Of a stretch of 64,000 bases of DNA, positions 1 to 8,397 are shown in pieces. Numbering within the stretch: position 1 is the first letter of the stretch; every line of letters begins with the position of its first letter. Source of the DNA: DAOSXA01 sp964526835 (lineage in GTDB: Bacteria; Zixibacteria; MSB-5A5; GN15; FEB-12); contig CAZGMK010000003.1 in NCBI GenBank assembly GCA_964526835.1, positions 123,162-187,161 of the forward strand, in the 5' to 3' direction. The notes below the pieces were generated by a model, which saw only the letters and a list, made by a program, of their open reading frames with translations, did no database searches and was not told where the DNA came from. The position numbers were made by a program, and so were the translations under genes.

Positions 1-1
1 T

Positions 2-1111
2 CTCGATGTCTGGCTGATTGTTGTCCGGGAGACTCCGGTCATGGCCGACCCGATCCTGGATCTGGTGGTGGGCCTTGAAGCAACCTGGCAATCCTTCTTT
101 CTGTTCAGCCGGTCAGGCGAAGTAGCGGCTCTCGTCGGCAACTTCGACCGGGATGACTATGTCCGATCCGATGTCTTCACCGAAGTGCTGACCTACACTG
201 AGGACCCAAGCGAGTCGCTGGTCCGGATGCTCGACCGCGCAGCGCCGAGGAGGATCGCCCTCAACTACGACGAGGACGATGCGTCGGCCGATGGTCTCAG
301 TCACGGAATGTATTTGCGCCTGATGCATTACCTGGCCGACACGTCCTACGCCGATCGAATCACATCCGCCACCGAACTATGCCGCAAGGTACGGGGGCGC
401 AAGCTCCCGGAAGAGATCCAACGGCTGCGGCGGGCGGCGGTGACGGCCACCGGCGTCTGGGAGGAGATTGCTTCCAGAATCGAGCCCGGCCTGACCGAGA
501 TCGAAGTCGGAGCCCTTATCGACTGCGAGATACGCAGGGCCGGGGGCGAGCCCTCATTTGAGACCATTGTCAATGCCGGTGCCAAGACCAATCCGGGGCA
601 TGGCAGTCCCACCGATGCAGTGCTGGAGAAGGGCGATCTGTTGCATGTTGACTTCGGTGTACGGCTCGATGGCTACTGCTCCGATCTGCAGCGGCTGCTC
701 TGGCTCAGTCAGGACGGCGGTGAAGCCCGTGATGACGTCAAACGAGCCTTTGGATGCGTCCGGGATATTATCACCGATTCGGCTGCTCGATGTTTGCCCG
801 GAGCCGTCGGGCACGAGATCGACGCTGCCGCGCGACAGGCCCTGGAGCGGGAAGGTTACGATGTCTTTCAGCATGCCCTGGGGCATCAGTTGGGCCGGGC
901 GGTCCACGACGGCGGCGCGATTATCGGGCCGCGATGGAGTCGCTATGGGCGGTCAACGTTGGAGCCTTTGGAAGAGTCAAATGCGTTCACTCTGGAGCTG
1001 GAAGTAATGCTCCCGGGTACGGGCTGTGTGGGGCTTGAGGAGGATGTTGTGATAACCGATTCCGGCGCCGAATTTCTGTGTCCGCGTCAAATGGAGTTGA
1101 TCGTTCAATGA
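2..1111 (+). CDS. M24 family metallopeptidase (Xaa-Pro aminopeptidase-like), 5' end outside window
   Basis: The reading frame is open from base 2. The codons before the first ATG (base 41) read LDVWLIVVRETPV, as in the creatinase-type N-terminal domain, so the true start lies upstream of the window. The C-terminal half is a pita-bread peptidase domain. Numbering from the ATG at 41, the five metal ligands are visible: Asp204 (HVDFG), Asp215 (YCSDLQR), His282 (GHQLGRAVHD), a Glu in FTLELE (319-321) and Glu333 (GLEEDV). The expected role is a cytosolic dinuclear-metal aminopeptidase that removes N-terminal residues next to proline; substrate is not predictable. The stop codon overlaps the next start (ATGA at 1108-1111), so the two genes are translationally coupled. 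Confidence 0.87.
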   Translation, partial: LDVWLIVVRETPVMADPILDLVVGLEATWQSFFLFSRSGEVAALVGNFDRDDYVRSDVFTEVLTYTEDPSESLVRMLDRAAPRRIALNYDEDDASADGLSHGMYLRLMHYLADTSYADRITSATELCRKVRGRKLPEEIQRLRRAAVTATGVWEEIASRIEPGLTEIEVGALIDCEIRRAGGEPSFETIVNAGAKTNPGHGSPTDAVLEKGDLLHVDFGVRLDGYCSDLQRLLWLSQDGGEARDDVKRAFGCVRDIITDSAARCLPGAVGHEIDAAARQALEREGYDVFQHALGHQLGRAVHDGGAIIGPRWSRYGRSTLEPLEESNAFTLELEVMLPGTGCVGLEEDVVITDSGAEFLCPRQMELIVQ

Positions 1112-1938
1112 GATATTCCCCGCTGCTCATTCTGTTCGTGTTGCTCACAATGTCTGGCTGCGCCCCGCGGAAACAGGCGCCCTCGGAAGCTCGATACGAC
1201 CGGCACCCATTCGGCATCGCCGCCGAGGTCGATGACGCCATGATGGTAGTCTCCTGGAAGACCGCGGGACAGGGTCTGATCAGTGGATACAATATCTATA
1301 TTAGCGAAGAACCCCTGCTGTCCGACAGCGATGAGCTGCCACCCGGCGCCGAGCCTCACAACAGGACCGTCTATGCCGGAGACACCGATCCACACGACGA
1401 GATCGAACACTACGAGGCCAGCGGCCTGGAGAACGGGGTATTGTACTATGTTCACGTACGTGTCGTCTATCCCGATCGAACCCTTTCGCCGCCCACAGAA
1501 GAAATCACAGCTGTATGCGGTCCTCGCGGAGAGATCGAGCTGGCGGTAAGATATCAGGGCAAACCCGACGGCTTCTCGTTTCTCAGAGACGATTATGTCG
1601 ATGCCGACGATGTGGCCAATGATTTGTACTATTTCCATCGGGATGGGCGGGACTTTCTGGTTGCGCCCTCAGAACTGGGCGGTTTCCAGCGGGCCAACCG
1701 TTTCCGTGTGCTCCGGGTGAAAGGTGATCTGGATCAGGTGTCGAAGGACCTGCCTGCCCAGGGTCCCCGGCCCTCAGACAGCCGCGTCGAGATAGCCAGG
1801 GGCGATTGGATCTGGATCATCACGCCGGAGGAGTACCACGCCCTGGTGCGAATCGATGGCTTCACCGGAACCGATGAGGTTCCCAGAGTGCGCCTATTCT
1901 ATGCGTTCGTCCCCAGGTCGGGCGCTCCGATATTCTGA
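1108..1938 (+). CDS. lipoprotein with fibronectin type III-like region
   Basis: I chose the ATG at 1108, inside the upstream stop codon, over a longer in-frame start at 1078 because it begins directly with a lipoprotein signal peptide: MRYSPLLILFVLLTMSGC, lipobox MSGC, Cys18 as lipidated residue. Residues about 35-140 look like one fibronectin type III module (VSWKTAGQGLISGYNIYIS ... NGVLYYVHVRVVYPD). The C-terminal half has no recognised domain. It is probably membrane-anchored on the periplasmic side or at the surface. Its function is unknown; only the coupling to the M24 peptidase gene offers context. Confidence 0.8.
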   Translation: MRYSPLLILFVLLTMSGCAPRKQAPSEARYDRHPFGIAAEVDDAMMVVSWKTAGQGLISGYNIYISEEPLLSDSDELPPGAEPHNRTVYAGDTDPHDEIEHYEASGLENGVLYYVHVRVVYPDRTLSPPTEEITAVCGPRGEIELAVRYQGKPDGFSFLRDDYVDADDVANDLYYFHRDGRDFLVAPSELGGFQRANRFRVLRVKGDLDQVSKDLPAQGPRPSDSRVEIARGDWIWIITPEEYHALVRIDGFTGTDEVPRVRLFYAFVPRSGAPIF

Positions 1939-1994
1939 GATTGCTCCGGCTAAATCGTTAGCGTTCTGTCTGTTGAATTGCTGTCGGATTAAGC

Positions 1995-2023
1995 TGGACA
2001 CTGATTCGGTCGATACGTATATA
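1995..2023 (+). promoter_or_regulatory. sigma70-type promoter for nadE-asnB cluster
   Basis: TGGACA at 1995-2000 (5 of 6 to the -35 consensus) and TATATA at 2018-2023 (4 of 6 to the -10) are separated by exactly 17 bp. The predicted transcript would begin near 2030, about 40 nt before the nadE start. It lies in the gap after the lipoprotein gene, which suggests a new transcription unit starts here. Confidence 0.55.
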
Positions 2024-2071
2024 GGCTGAAATGTGTGTTGATCGGGGATACCCAAGCAGCAAGGATAGCCG

Positions 2072-3040
2072 TTGAAATTCGATAAGAATGCTCTCAAGCT
2101 CGACTGCGCACGGGTGGTCGATGATCTTAGTTCAATTGTCCTGAAGCACATTCGCGATGACCTCAAGAAGACCGGCGCCGTGGTGGGGATATCGGGGGGT
2201 ATTGATTCCTCTGTCTGCGCTGCCCTTTGCAGTCGCATCCTGGGCCCCAGGAAAGTGCTTGGCCTAATGATGCCCGAAACAGACAGTTCGCCCGACAGCC
2301 GCGAATTGGCCGAGAAGCTGGCCGCCAAATTCGGTTTCGAGACAACCGTAGAGGACATCAGTGACGGCCTGGCCGGTATGGGTTGTTATCGACGACGCGA
2401 TGAGGCCATTCGGAGTGTCTTTCCCGACTTCTCCCCGGACTGGAAGTGCAAGATCACCATTAGCGGCAGTATCACGGACAGCAAGGCCTACAACTTCTTC
2501 AACCTGGCTGTCACCGACCCCGACGGAAATACGATGACGAAACGCATGCCGCTGTCGGCCTATCTGCAAGTTGTGGCCGCCTCGAACCTCAAGCAGCGCC
2601 TGCGGATGTCGACTCTGTACTATCACGCCGAGCGCCGCAACTGGGTGGTGGTGGGCACCGGCAACAAAGACGAGCACATGCAGGGGTTCTTTGTTAAATA
2701 CGGTGACGGCGGGGCCGATCTCAAACCGATCGCTCATCTGTACAAGATCCAGGTGTACCAGCTTGCGGAGTACCTGGGCGTTCCCGAAGAGATCATCAGT
2801 CGCACTCCGACTACCGACACATACAGCGACGACGTGACTCAGGAGGAGTTCTTCTTCGGCCTGGACTTCTATAACATGGATATGATCTGGCATGCCATGG
2901 AGAATGACGTGCCGTCCAGCGACGTAGCGGCGGTTCTCGGCCTCAGCGAACAGCAGGTGGAGCGAGCCATGGCCGGAATTCAGAGAAAGATAGTGGCCAC
3001 CGAGTATCTGCGCATGGAACCTCTCGTAGTTGGAATGTAG
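2072..3040 (+). CDS. nadE: NAD(+) synthase, ammonia-dependent type (NadE-like)
   Basis: NadE adenylates nicotinate adenine dinucleotide and amidates it to NAD. The N-type ATP pyrophosphatase P-loop SGGIDSS is at residues 42-48. The downstream motifs GTGNKDEHMQGFFVKYGDGG, KPIAHLYK and TPTTDTYSDD match NAD synthase. No glutaminase domain is present. At 322 aa it is longer than a typical NadE (about 270 aa) because of a roughly 50-residue insert after GCYRRRDEAIR (residues about 115-165). The start is TTG at 2072, preceded by AAGGA at 2061-2065. It is first in a same-strand row with asparagine synthase, an acyl carrier protein and an acyltransferase, so it may be a pathway-specific paralogue rather than the housekeeping copy. 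Confidence 0.82.
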   Translation: MKFDKNALKLDCARVVDDLSSIVLKHIRDDLKKTGAVVGISGGIDSSVCAALCSRILGPRKVLGLMMPETDSSPDSRELAEKLAAKFGFETTVEDISDGLAGMGCYRRRDEAIRSVFPDFSPDWKCKITISGSITDSKAYNFFNLAVTDPDGNTMTKRMPLSAYLQVVAASNLKQRLRMSTLYYHAERRNWVVVGTGNKDEHMQGFFVKYGDGGADLKPIAHLYKIQVYQLAEYLGVPEEIISRTPTTDTYSDDVTQEEFFFGLDFYNMDMIWHAMENDVPSSDVAAVLGLSEQQVERAMAGIQRKIVATEYLRMEPLVVGM

Positions 3041-3072
3041 TCCTGCTCATCTCTTAGTTATCTCTGATCCCT

Positions 3073-5061
3073 ATGTGCGGTATCGCCGGCTACTTCAATT
3101 TGCAGATTCCTTCCAATCCGGAGGAGCCGCTTATCCGCCGTATGGTCAATTCCATCCGCCATCGCGGCCCCGACGAATTCGGTGTCTATATCGATCGGTG
3201 GTGCGCCCTGGGTCAGGCTCGATTGTCGATCATCGACCTGGCTTGTGGTTCCCAGCCACTGGCCAACGAGGACGAGACTCTCTGGATCACCTTTAACGGC
3301 GAGATATTTAATTATCTCGAACTGCGCACCGAACTGAAGACACTGGGGCATCGATTCCGGACAGATTCCGACACCGAAGTGATAGTCCACGCCTTCGAAG
3401 AGTGGGGCAGAGCCTGTCTGGACCGCTTCAACGGCCAATTCGCATTTGTCCTGTACGACTCGATTCGCCGATCTATCTTCGCTGCGCGAGACCGCTTGGG
3501 CATACGCCCGCTGTTTTGGGCGAAGCAGGATGGACGGCTGCTTTTCGGCTCGGAGATCAAGGCCCTCTTTTGTGACCCTCGGGTTCAACGAAAGATAGAT
3601 CCGCCGGGCCTGAACGAGATCTTCTCCTGGTGGACTACTGCGCCGCCTCGCACCGCCTTTGAGGGCGTCAACGAATTACCCGCCGGAGGATGGCTTGACG
3701 TCACAGACGGCGACATTCGGCTCGGCCAATGGTGGCGTCTTGATTTTCCCGTGGAGTTCGACCGCTCCCGCAGTTCCGACTCCTGGGCCGAAGAACTCCA
3801 CGCCCGTCTGGTGGACTCGGTGCGGCTGCGTCTCCGGGCCGATGTCCCGGTGGGCGCTTATCTGTCGGGGGGCTTGGATTCTTCAGCTACCACGGCTCTC
3901 ATCAGGCGTTTCACTGATACACCGGTCGAGACATTCTCGATCGCCTTTCACGACAAGGCCTACGATGAATCGGCGTTCCAGAGCCAGATGGCCGATCATC
4001 TGGGTACACGACACAACCAGATTCGGTGCAGCCATGATGATATCGCCGCAGCCTTTCCGGAGGTCGTGGTGCATGCCGAGAAGCCCATCGTGCGCACGGC
4101 GCCGGCTCCGCTTTTCCTGCTCTCCGACCTTGTGCGCCGCAGTGACTTCAAAGTAGTCCTGACCGGTGAGGGCGCCGACGAGATTCTTGGCGGCTACGAC
4201 ATCTTCAAGGAGACCCTGATCCGTCGCTTCTGGGCGCGACAACCGGACTCGGCGTGGCGCCCCCTTCTGCTGCGTAAGCTGTATCCCACCTTGCCGCTGT
4301 CGCCGGGACGGGCCAGGTATTACCTCGAGACATTCTACAAGACGGGCCTGCAGCAGTATGACCGATACTATTACTCCCACATGCAGCGAATCAATACGAC
4401 CTCAAAGCTCAGTGACTTCTTCACCGACGATGTCAGGACCGTGTTGGCCGGGGAAGATGCTCTGGGCGCCTTCGAAAGAGACCTGCCCGCCGGGTTCGGA
4501 GCATGGCATCATCTGCTGAGGGCTCAGTATTTGGAATGTCGATCATTGCTGTCGGGCTACCTTCTGTCGTCTCAGGGGGATCGTATGGCGGCCGCACACG
4601 CAGTCGAATCGCGTTATCCGTTTCTTGATCATCGCGTCGTCGAATTTGCGGCGCAGATTCCTCCGTGGCGGAAAATCCGAGGGCTGAATGAAAAGTTCAT
4701 CCTGAAGCGGGCCATGAAGCGAGAGCTTCCGAGGCAGATTACTGATCGAGTCAAGCAGCCTTACATGGCCCCTGATTCAAACTGCTTCTTCCAGGACAAC
4801 CCTCCGGACTACATTGATCGCGTGCTCTCTCCCGACGCTGTCAGGGCAGCGGGCCTGTTTCAGCCGAAAGCTGTGAAGGCCCTGCAGGCGAAGTGCAGCC
4901 GACTCAAGCATGCCCATTTGTCATTCAGAGACAATATGGCGTTTATAGGCATTCTCTCGACCCAGATTCTCTTCGAGCACTTCGTCGCTGACTTCAACTG
5001 CCCGGAGCCTATGCCGCGCAACCGCTTCAAGGTCTGGGTGGATAGACAGGGCGTGTCATAG
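3073..5061 (+). CDS. asnB: asparagine synthase (glutamine-hydrolysing)
   Basis: A class II glutamine amidotransferase domain starts with MCGIAGYF, with Cys2 as nucleophile after Met removal (residues 1 to about 190). It is followed by an asparagine synthase ATP-pyrophosphatase domain with the P-loop YLSGGLDSSATTAL near residue 264. Further motifs are TGEGADEILGGYDIF and ESRYPFLDH. The 662-aa length is normal for this family. The reaction is ATP-dependent amide transfer from glutamine to aspartate or, in biosynthetic clusters, to another carboxylate. It begins 32 bp after nadE. Two amide-forming ligases beside an acyl carrier protein suggest an amidated product, but that is inference. No strong Shine-Dalgarno is visible, consistent with coupling to nadE. 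Confidence 0.9.
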   Translation: MCGIAGYFNLQIPSNPEEPLIRRMVNSIRHRGPDEFGVYIDRWCALGQARLSIIDLACGSQPLANEDETLWITFNGEIFNYLELRTELKTLGHRFRTDSDTEVIVHAFEEWGRACLDRFNGQFAFVLYDSIRRSIFAARDRLGIRPLFWAKQDGRLLFGSEIKALFCDPRVQRKIDPPGLNEIFSWWTTAPPRTAFEGVNELPAGGWLDVTDGDIRLGQWWRLDFPVEFDRSRSSDSWAEELHARLVDSVRLRLRADVPVGAYLSGGLDSSATTALIRRFTDTPVETFSIAFHDKAYDESAFQSQMADHLGTRHNQIRCSHDDIAAAFPEVVVHAEKPIVRTAPAPLFLLSDLVRRSDFKVVLTGEGADEILGGYDIFKETLIRRFWARQPDSAWRPLLLRKLYPTLPLSPGRARYYLETFYKTGLQQYDRYYYSHMQRINTTSKLSDFFTDDVRTVLAGEDALGAFERDLPAGFGAWHHLLRAQYLECRSLLSGYLLSSQGDRMAAAHAVESRYPFLDHRVVEFAAQIPPWRKIRGLNEKFILKRAMKRELPRQITDRVKQPYMAPDSNCFFQDNPPDYIDRVLSPDAVRAAGLFQPKAVKALQAKCSRLKHAHLSFRDNMAFIGILSTQILFEHFVADFNCPEPMPRNRFKVWVDRQGVS

Positions 5062-5128
5062 TCCGCAGAAATCGATTCAAACAAGCCTTGCACTGATGGT
5101 CGGGCGCGCTTATCTATTTGGGTCCGAT

Positions 5129-5149
5129 GCCGATAACATGCGTATCGGC
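5129..5149 (+). other. 7-bp perfect inverted repeat upstream of the ACP gene
   Basis: GCCGATA (5129-5135) and TATCGGC (5143-5149) flank a 7-nt loop in the 137-bp asnB-ACP gap. There is no T-run after it, so it is not a standard terminator. It could be a partial terminator, an mRNA processing hairpin or an operator for the downstream genes. Confidence 0.35.
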
Positions 5150-5198
5150 CTGATGGTGGAATACTGGCCGGCGGTGTCGATTATGGCAGGAGGTACCG

Positions 5199-5444
5199 GT
5201 GGATTATCGATCCGAGATTAGGGCGTATATTGTAGACAGCTTCATGATGGGACGAGATCCCGGAGAATTGGCCGACGACGGTTCTCTCCTGGATCTGGGC
5301 ATTATCGACTCTACCGGTGTGCTCGAACTGGTCGGATTCCTCGAAGAGACCTACGGAATCTCGGTCGAGGACGAGGAACTGGTCCCCGACAATCTCGATA
5401 CTGTCAATAACCTTGTCGCCTTTGTCGAGCGCAAGCGCTCCTGA
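5199..5444 (+). CDS. acyl carrier protein
   Basis: An 81-residue acidic four-helix carrier protein. The phosphopantetheine attachment Ser38 sits in LGIIDSTGVLELV, with Thr replacing the usual Leu/Met after DS. Typical carrier features follow: FLEETYGISVEDEELVPDNL. The start is GTG at 5199, with a strong Shine-Dalgarno GGCAGGAGG at 5185-5193. It is a stand-alone carrier in a row with asparagine synthase and a hexapeptide acyltransferase, so it is probably a dedicated carrier for a specialised acyl or aminoacyl group rather than the fatty-acid AcpP. No adenylating partner lies beside it; the nearest is the PaaK-like gene at 16227-17582. Confidence 0.87.
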   Translation: MDYRSEIRAYIVDSFMMGRDPGELADDGSLLDLGIIDSTGVLELVGFLEETYGISVEDEELVPDNLDTVNNLVAFVERKRS

Positions 5445-5510
5445 TCGGGGCCGCATCTGGCGAGTTACCGGAACACCGATCGGGGTAACGTATGTTACCA
5501 GTGAAGGCGA

Positions 5511-5552
5511 ATGAAAACTGTATCGCAAGCGCCCGACTGTAAACCATGCTGA
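5511..5552 (+). CDS. possible 13-residue leader peptide coupled to the acyltransferase gene
   Basis: ATG at 5511 with a GAAGG Shine-Dalgarno (5503-5507) opens a frame reading MKTVSQAPDCKPC and ending TGA at 5550-5552. The acyltransferase ATG (5546) lies inside its last codons (ATGCTGA) and has no Shine-Dalgarno of its own. This could be a translational-coupling leader. Such short frames also arise by chance, hence the low score. Confidence 0.3.
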   Translation: MKTVSQAPDCKPC

Positions 5553-6172
5553 GAATTGTCCTCAAGCGACTGCTCCTCGTCCTTGGTATCGTAGCCACGC
5601 TGCCGTTGATACTGGTCTGCCGTCTTGAGGAGTTGGTGTGCGGTCGCGAATGCGAGCGCGTGTATTCGTTCGGAAAAGAGCTGCTGGCGGCCGTTCCGAC
5701 CATCGTCGGTGAGTATCTTCGACTCGGCTACTACTGTTGCGTCTGTAATCATGTTTCAGTGGACGCCGCCTTCATGTACAACGCCATGCTGGCGCACCGC
5801 GATGTGAGCATCGGCCCGGGAGTGGTCGTCGGAGTCGGAACTATCATAGGCAAGGCGGTGATTGAAGAAGGCGTACTGTTCGGAGCCCGCGTGTCCCTCC
5901 TTTCAGGAAAATACCAGCACGGTCGCCCGGGTGAGCGGGCCCCCGGTATGCCCAAGGGCGAGTACACGTCGATAACCATCGGCGCCCATTCGTGGATAGG
6001 TCAGCAGGCGGTGCTGATGGCCAACGTCGGCCGCAACTGCACCATTGGCGCCGGTTCGGTCCTCATGAAAGATGCTCCCGACAATACGACCTTCATGGGA
6101 AATCCGGCCCGCAGAGTCAACATCGGAAGATCAGGAACACCGGACATCGACAAATCCGAGGCCAAGTCATGA
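5546..6172 (+). CDS. hexapeptide-repeat (left-handed beta-helix) acyltransferase
   Basis: An N-terminal hydrophobic segment (about residues 5-25) precedes a left-handed beta-helix. The hexad pattern runs from about residue 75: IGPGVVVGVGTIIGKAVIEE, later ITIGAHSWIGQQAVLMANVG and IGAGSVLMKDAPDNTTFMGNPARRV. This is the signature of LpxA/CysE-like acetyl- or acyltransferases, which usually modify sugars or amino groups. A His in YQHGRPGE (about residue 125) may be catalytic. The adjacent carrier protein suggests an ACP-linked donor. The frame has a stop just upstream, so 5546 is the first possible ATG; no Shine-Dalgarno is visible. It overlaps the following gene by ATGA. Confidence 0.82.
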   Translation: MLRIVLKRLLLVLGIVATLPLILVCRLEELVCGRECERVYSFGKELLAAVPTIVGEYLRLGYYCCVCNHVSVDAAFMYNAMLAHRDVSIGPGVVVGVGTIIGKAVIEEGVLFGARVSLLSGKYQHGRPGERAPGMPKGEYTSITIGAHSWIGQQAVLMANVGRNCTIGAGSVLMKDAPDNTTFMGNPARRVNIGRSGTPDIDKSEAKS

Positions 6173-6942
6173 AGTACTTCTGGATTCTTGTAATCGTCGG
6201 CTCTCTGCTTCTGAACATCATAGCTGTCTGGGGGTTCTTCACCTACATCAAGTATGGCGGGTCGCCGTTGGGGGAACTCAAGCGCAAGCTGACCGGCACG
6301 ACCAGGCAGGAGGCGCCTTCGATTCCCTACGCTGACGCTAATGCCGAGCTCAGGCAACGGATTGAGCAGGGGACCGCCGCACCCGACCGAATCGTCTTCT
6401 TCGGAGCGTCCATTACTCAACGCTGGGACTTCGATCGTTCCTTGCGGCCCGAGTTCAACATCATCAACCGGGGCGCAGGCGGGCAATTGGTGCCTTCTCT
6501 GATGGTGCGCTTCAAGCGAGATGTGATCGACCTTGAGCCCATGGCTGTTATCATTAAGTTCTGCTCCATAAACATCCGTCCCCATATGCCGCTGCAAGTG
6601 CTAAAGGACGGCATGACTATGATGGCCGATCTGGCCGAGCACCACGATATCATTCCGATCATTGCGACCATCATTCCGGCTGGCCGGCCCGAGGCCCGCA
6701 TCGGGGATTTCAGTGTGGTCGACAGCCTAAGCCGTTTCAATGAGTGGGCGCGCCAATTCGCATCGGACAACAACTATCCGCTGGTCGACTTCGCTGCTGC
6801 CATCGGCGATGAGGACGGTTTCCTGCCACGTGATTGCTCAGTCGATCCGGTGCACCTGAACGACAAGGGATATCTCATCCTCGAAGACGACCTCCGTCCT
6901 GTACTCAAGGATGTGGTCCAGCGCAGCCGGCAAGAGAAATAG
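6169..6942 (+). CDS. membrane-anchored SGNH/GDSL hydrolase
   Basis: The start at 6169 overlaps the upstream stop (ATGA) and gives an N-terminal membrane anchor, MKYFWILVIVGSLLLNIIAV. A longer in-frame start at 5992 would run inside the acyltransferase and is rejected. Block I, IVFFGASITQRW, carries the nucleophile Ser at about residue 73. Block V is DPVHLNDKGY, with the catalytic Asp/His pair near the C terminus. This is a GDSL-type esterase or O-acetyl hydrolase fold of 257 aa facing the periplasm. Pairing with a hexapeptide acyltransferase is common where O-acyl groups are added to and removed from a surface glycan or lipid. The exact substrate is unknown. Confidence 0.8.
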   Translation: MKYFWILVIVGSLLLNIIAVWGFFTYIKYGGSPLGELKRKLTGTTRQEAPSIPYADANAELRQRIEQGTAAPDRIVFFGASITQRWDFDRSLRPEFNIINRGAGGQLVPSLMVRFKRDVIDLEPMAVIIKFCSINIRPHMPLQVLKDGMTMMADLAEHHDIIPIIATIIPAGRPEARIGDFSVVDSLSRFNEWARQFASDNNYPLVDFAAAIGDEDGFLPRDCSVDPVHLNDKGYLILEDDLRPVLKDVVQRSRQEK

Positions 6943-6982
6943 ACCGGGCGTGGCCGGCGCGCTCATAGCCGAGTCAGGTCTG

Positions 6983-8335
6983 TCAATCCTCAGGATGAGG
7001 ATTACGTCTGCTCTTCAGGCCGTTGCGGTGCTCCCGATAGCGTTTGAGATACTCGATCAGACGCTGCTCGCGCCCGACTTCCCGGGGGTGATAGTATCGT
7101 CGTCCGGCCAACTCTTCGGGCATGTACTCCTGATCAGTGATGGCATCCTCGTAGTCGTGGGCGTACTGGTAGTCACGGCCGTAGCCCAGCCCTTTCATCA
7201 AGTCGGTCGGGGCGTTGCGCAAATACAAGGGAACAGGCAACGAACCTTTTTGGGCGGCGTCGTCTTTCGCCTGATTGAAAGCGCCGTAAGCCGAGTTGGA
7301 TTTGGGCGCGCAAGCCATATAGATGACCGCCTGGGCAATGGCCAGTTCGCCCTCCGGCGACCCCAGGAAGTGATAGGCGTCGCGAGCATTGAGCGTCAGC
7401 GTGAGGGCATAAGGATCGGCAAGGCCGATGTCCTCAGAGGCGAAGCGAACCAGACGACGGATGATGTACATCGGGTCCTCGCCGCCCTCCAGCATCCGCG
7501 CCAGCCAATACAGAGCGGCATCGGGATCACCCCCTCGAATCGTCTTGTGAAGGGCGGAGATGATGTTGAAATGCTCTTCGCCAGCCTTGTCGTATAGGGC
7601 GGCGCCCTTCTGGTGGACGCGCTGCATAGCGTCAAGGTCGATCGGCCCCTGGTTTCCCAGATAGTTCACAGCCGCTTCGAGTAGCGACAGCGCCCGGCGG
7701 GCGTCGCCGTCGGCTGCAGCCGCAATGAATCTGACGGCCTCGTTGGCAATCTCAATGTCGGCGTTCGCCAGCCCGCGTTCCGTGTCCCCCAGCGCCTGCC
7801 GGACTATCTGCTCGATTTCCTCACTGGTCAATTGCTTCAGGACGTAGACCCGCGTTCGGGAGAGCAGGGCGGAGTTGACTTCGAAGGAGGGGTTTTCGGT
7901 TGTGGCTCCAATCAGAACCACATCGCCGGATTCGACATAAGGCAAGAAGGCATCCTGCTGAGCCTTGTTAAAGCGATGAATCTCATCGATGAAGACATAC
8001 GTACGGCGACCGCTCATGTTGTAGTAATCACGGGCCTTGCCGAGAATGCCCTTTACTTCCTTGATCCCGGATGTGACTGCTGAGAAGCGCACGAACTGTC
8101 CCTGGGTGCAGCGGGCGATCAGGCTGGCCAGGGTGGTCTTGCCGCTGCCGGGCGGGCCCCAGAAGATCAGCGAGCCGACCCGGTCGTTCTCAATGGCCCG
8201 GCGCAGCGGGCTGCCGGGTCCGACTACTTCGGTCTGGCCGATGAACTCGTCGAACGAGCGCGGGCGCATCCGCTCGGCCAGAGGCTGAATCTCCGAATGG
8301 GAACGCTCGTGGTTTTCCGACTGGAAGAAGTCCAT
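6983..8335 (-). CDS. rarA: replication-associated recombination protein A (RarA/MgsA, AAA+ ATPase)
   Basis: A 450-aa AAA+ ATPase related to clamp loaders. The N terminus MDFFQ...QPLAERMRPRSFDEFIGQ matches the family. Walker A GPPGSGKTT is near residue 60, Walker B FIDEIHRFNKAQQDAFLP near 115, and the C-terminal helical region contains GGDPDAALYWLARMLEGGEDP and the NSAYGAFNQAKDDA motif. It acts at stalled replication forks with SSB, RecA and DnaB. Full-length. It is convergent with the SGNH hydrolase gene. A very good promoter abuts its start codon. Confidence 0.93.
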   Translation of the reverse strand: MDFFQSENHERSHSEIQPLAERMRPRSFDEFIGQTEVVGPGSPLRRAIENDRVGSLIFWGPPGSGKTTLASLIARCTQGQFVRFSAVTSGIKEVKGILGKARDYYNMSGRRTYVFIDEIHRFNKAQQDAFLPYVESGDVVLIGATTENPSFEVNSALLSRTRVYVLKQLTSEEIEQIVRQALGDTERGLANADIEIANEAVRFIAAAADGDARRALSLLEAAVNYLGNQGPIDLDAMQRVHQKGAALYDKAGEEHFNIISALHKTIRGGDPDAALYWLARMLEGGEDPMYIIRRLVRFASEDIGLADPYALTLTLNARDAYHFLGSPEGELAIAQAVIYMACAPKSNSAYGAFNQAKDDAAQKGSLPVPLYLRNAPTDLMKGLGYGRDYQYAHDYEDAITDQEYMPEELAGRRYYHPREVGREQRLIEYLKRYREHRNGLKSRRNPHPED

Positions 8336-8340
8336 ACCGT

Positions 8341-8369
8341 ATTATACGGTACGGAGAGTCGGTGTTCAA
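8341..8369 (-). promoter_or_regulatory. sigma70-type promoter giving a leaderless rarA transcript
   Basis: On the minus strand TTGAAC (8369-8364), a 17-bp spacer and a perfect TATAAT (8346-8341) lie directly before the rarA ATG (8335-8333). Only 5 nt separate the -10 box from the ATG, so transcription would begin at or within the start codon. The -10 is also the centre of a 15-nt palindrome, ACCGTATAATACGGT, which could be an operator. Confidence 0.6.
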
Positions 8370-8397
8370 TCACTTCCGTGGCTCCCCTGTCGAACGC

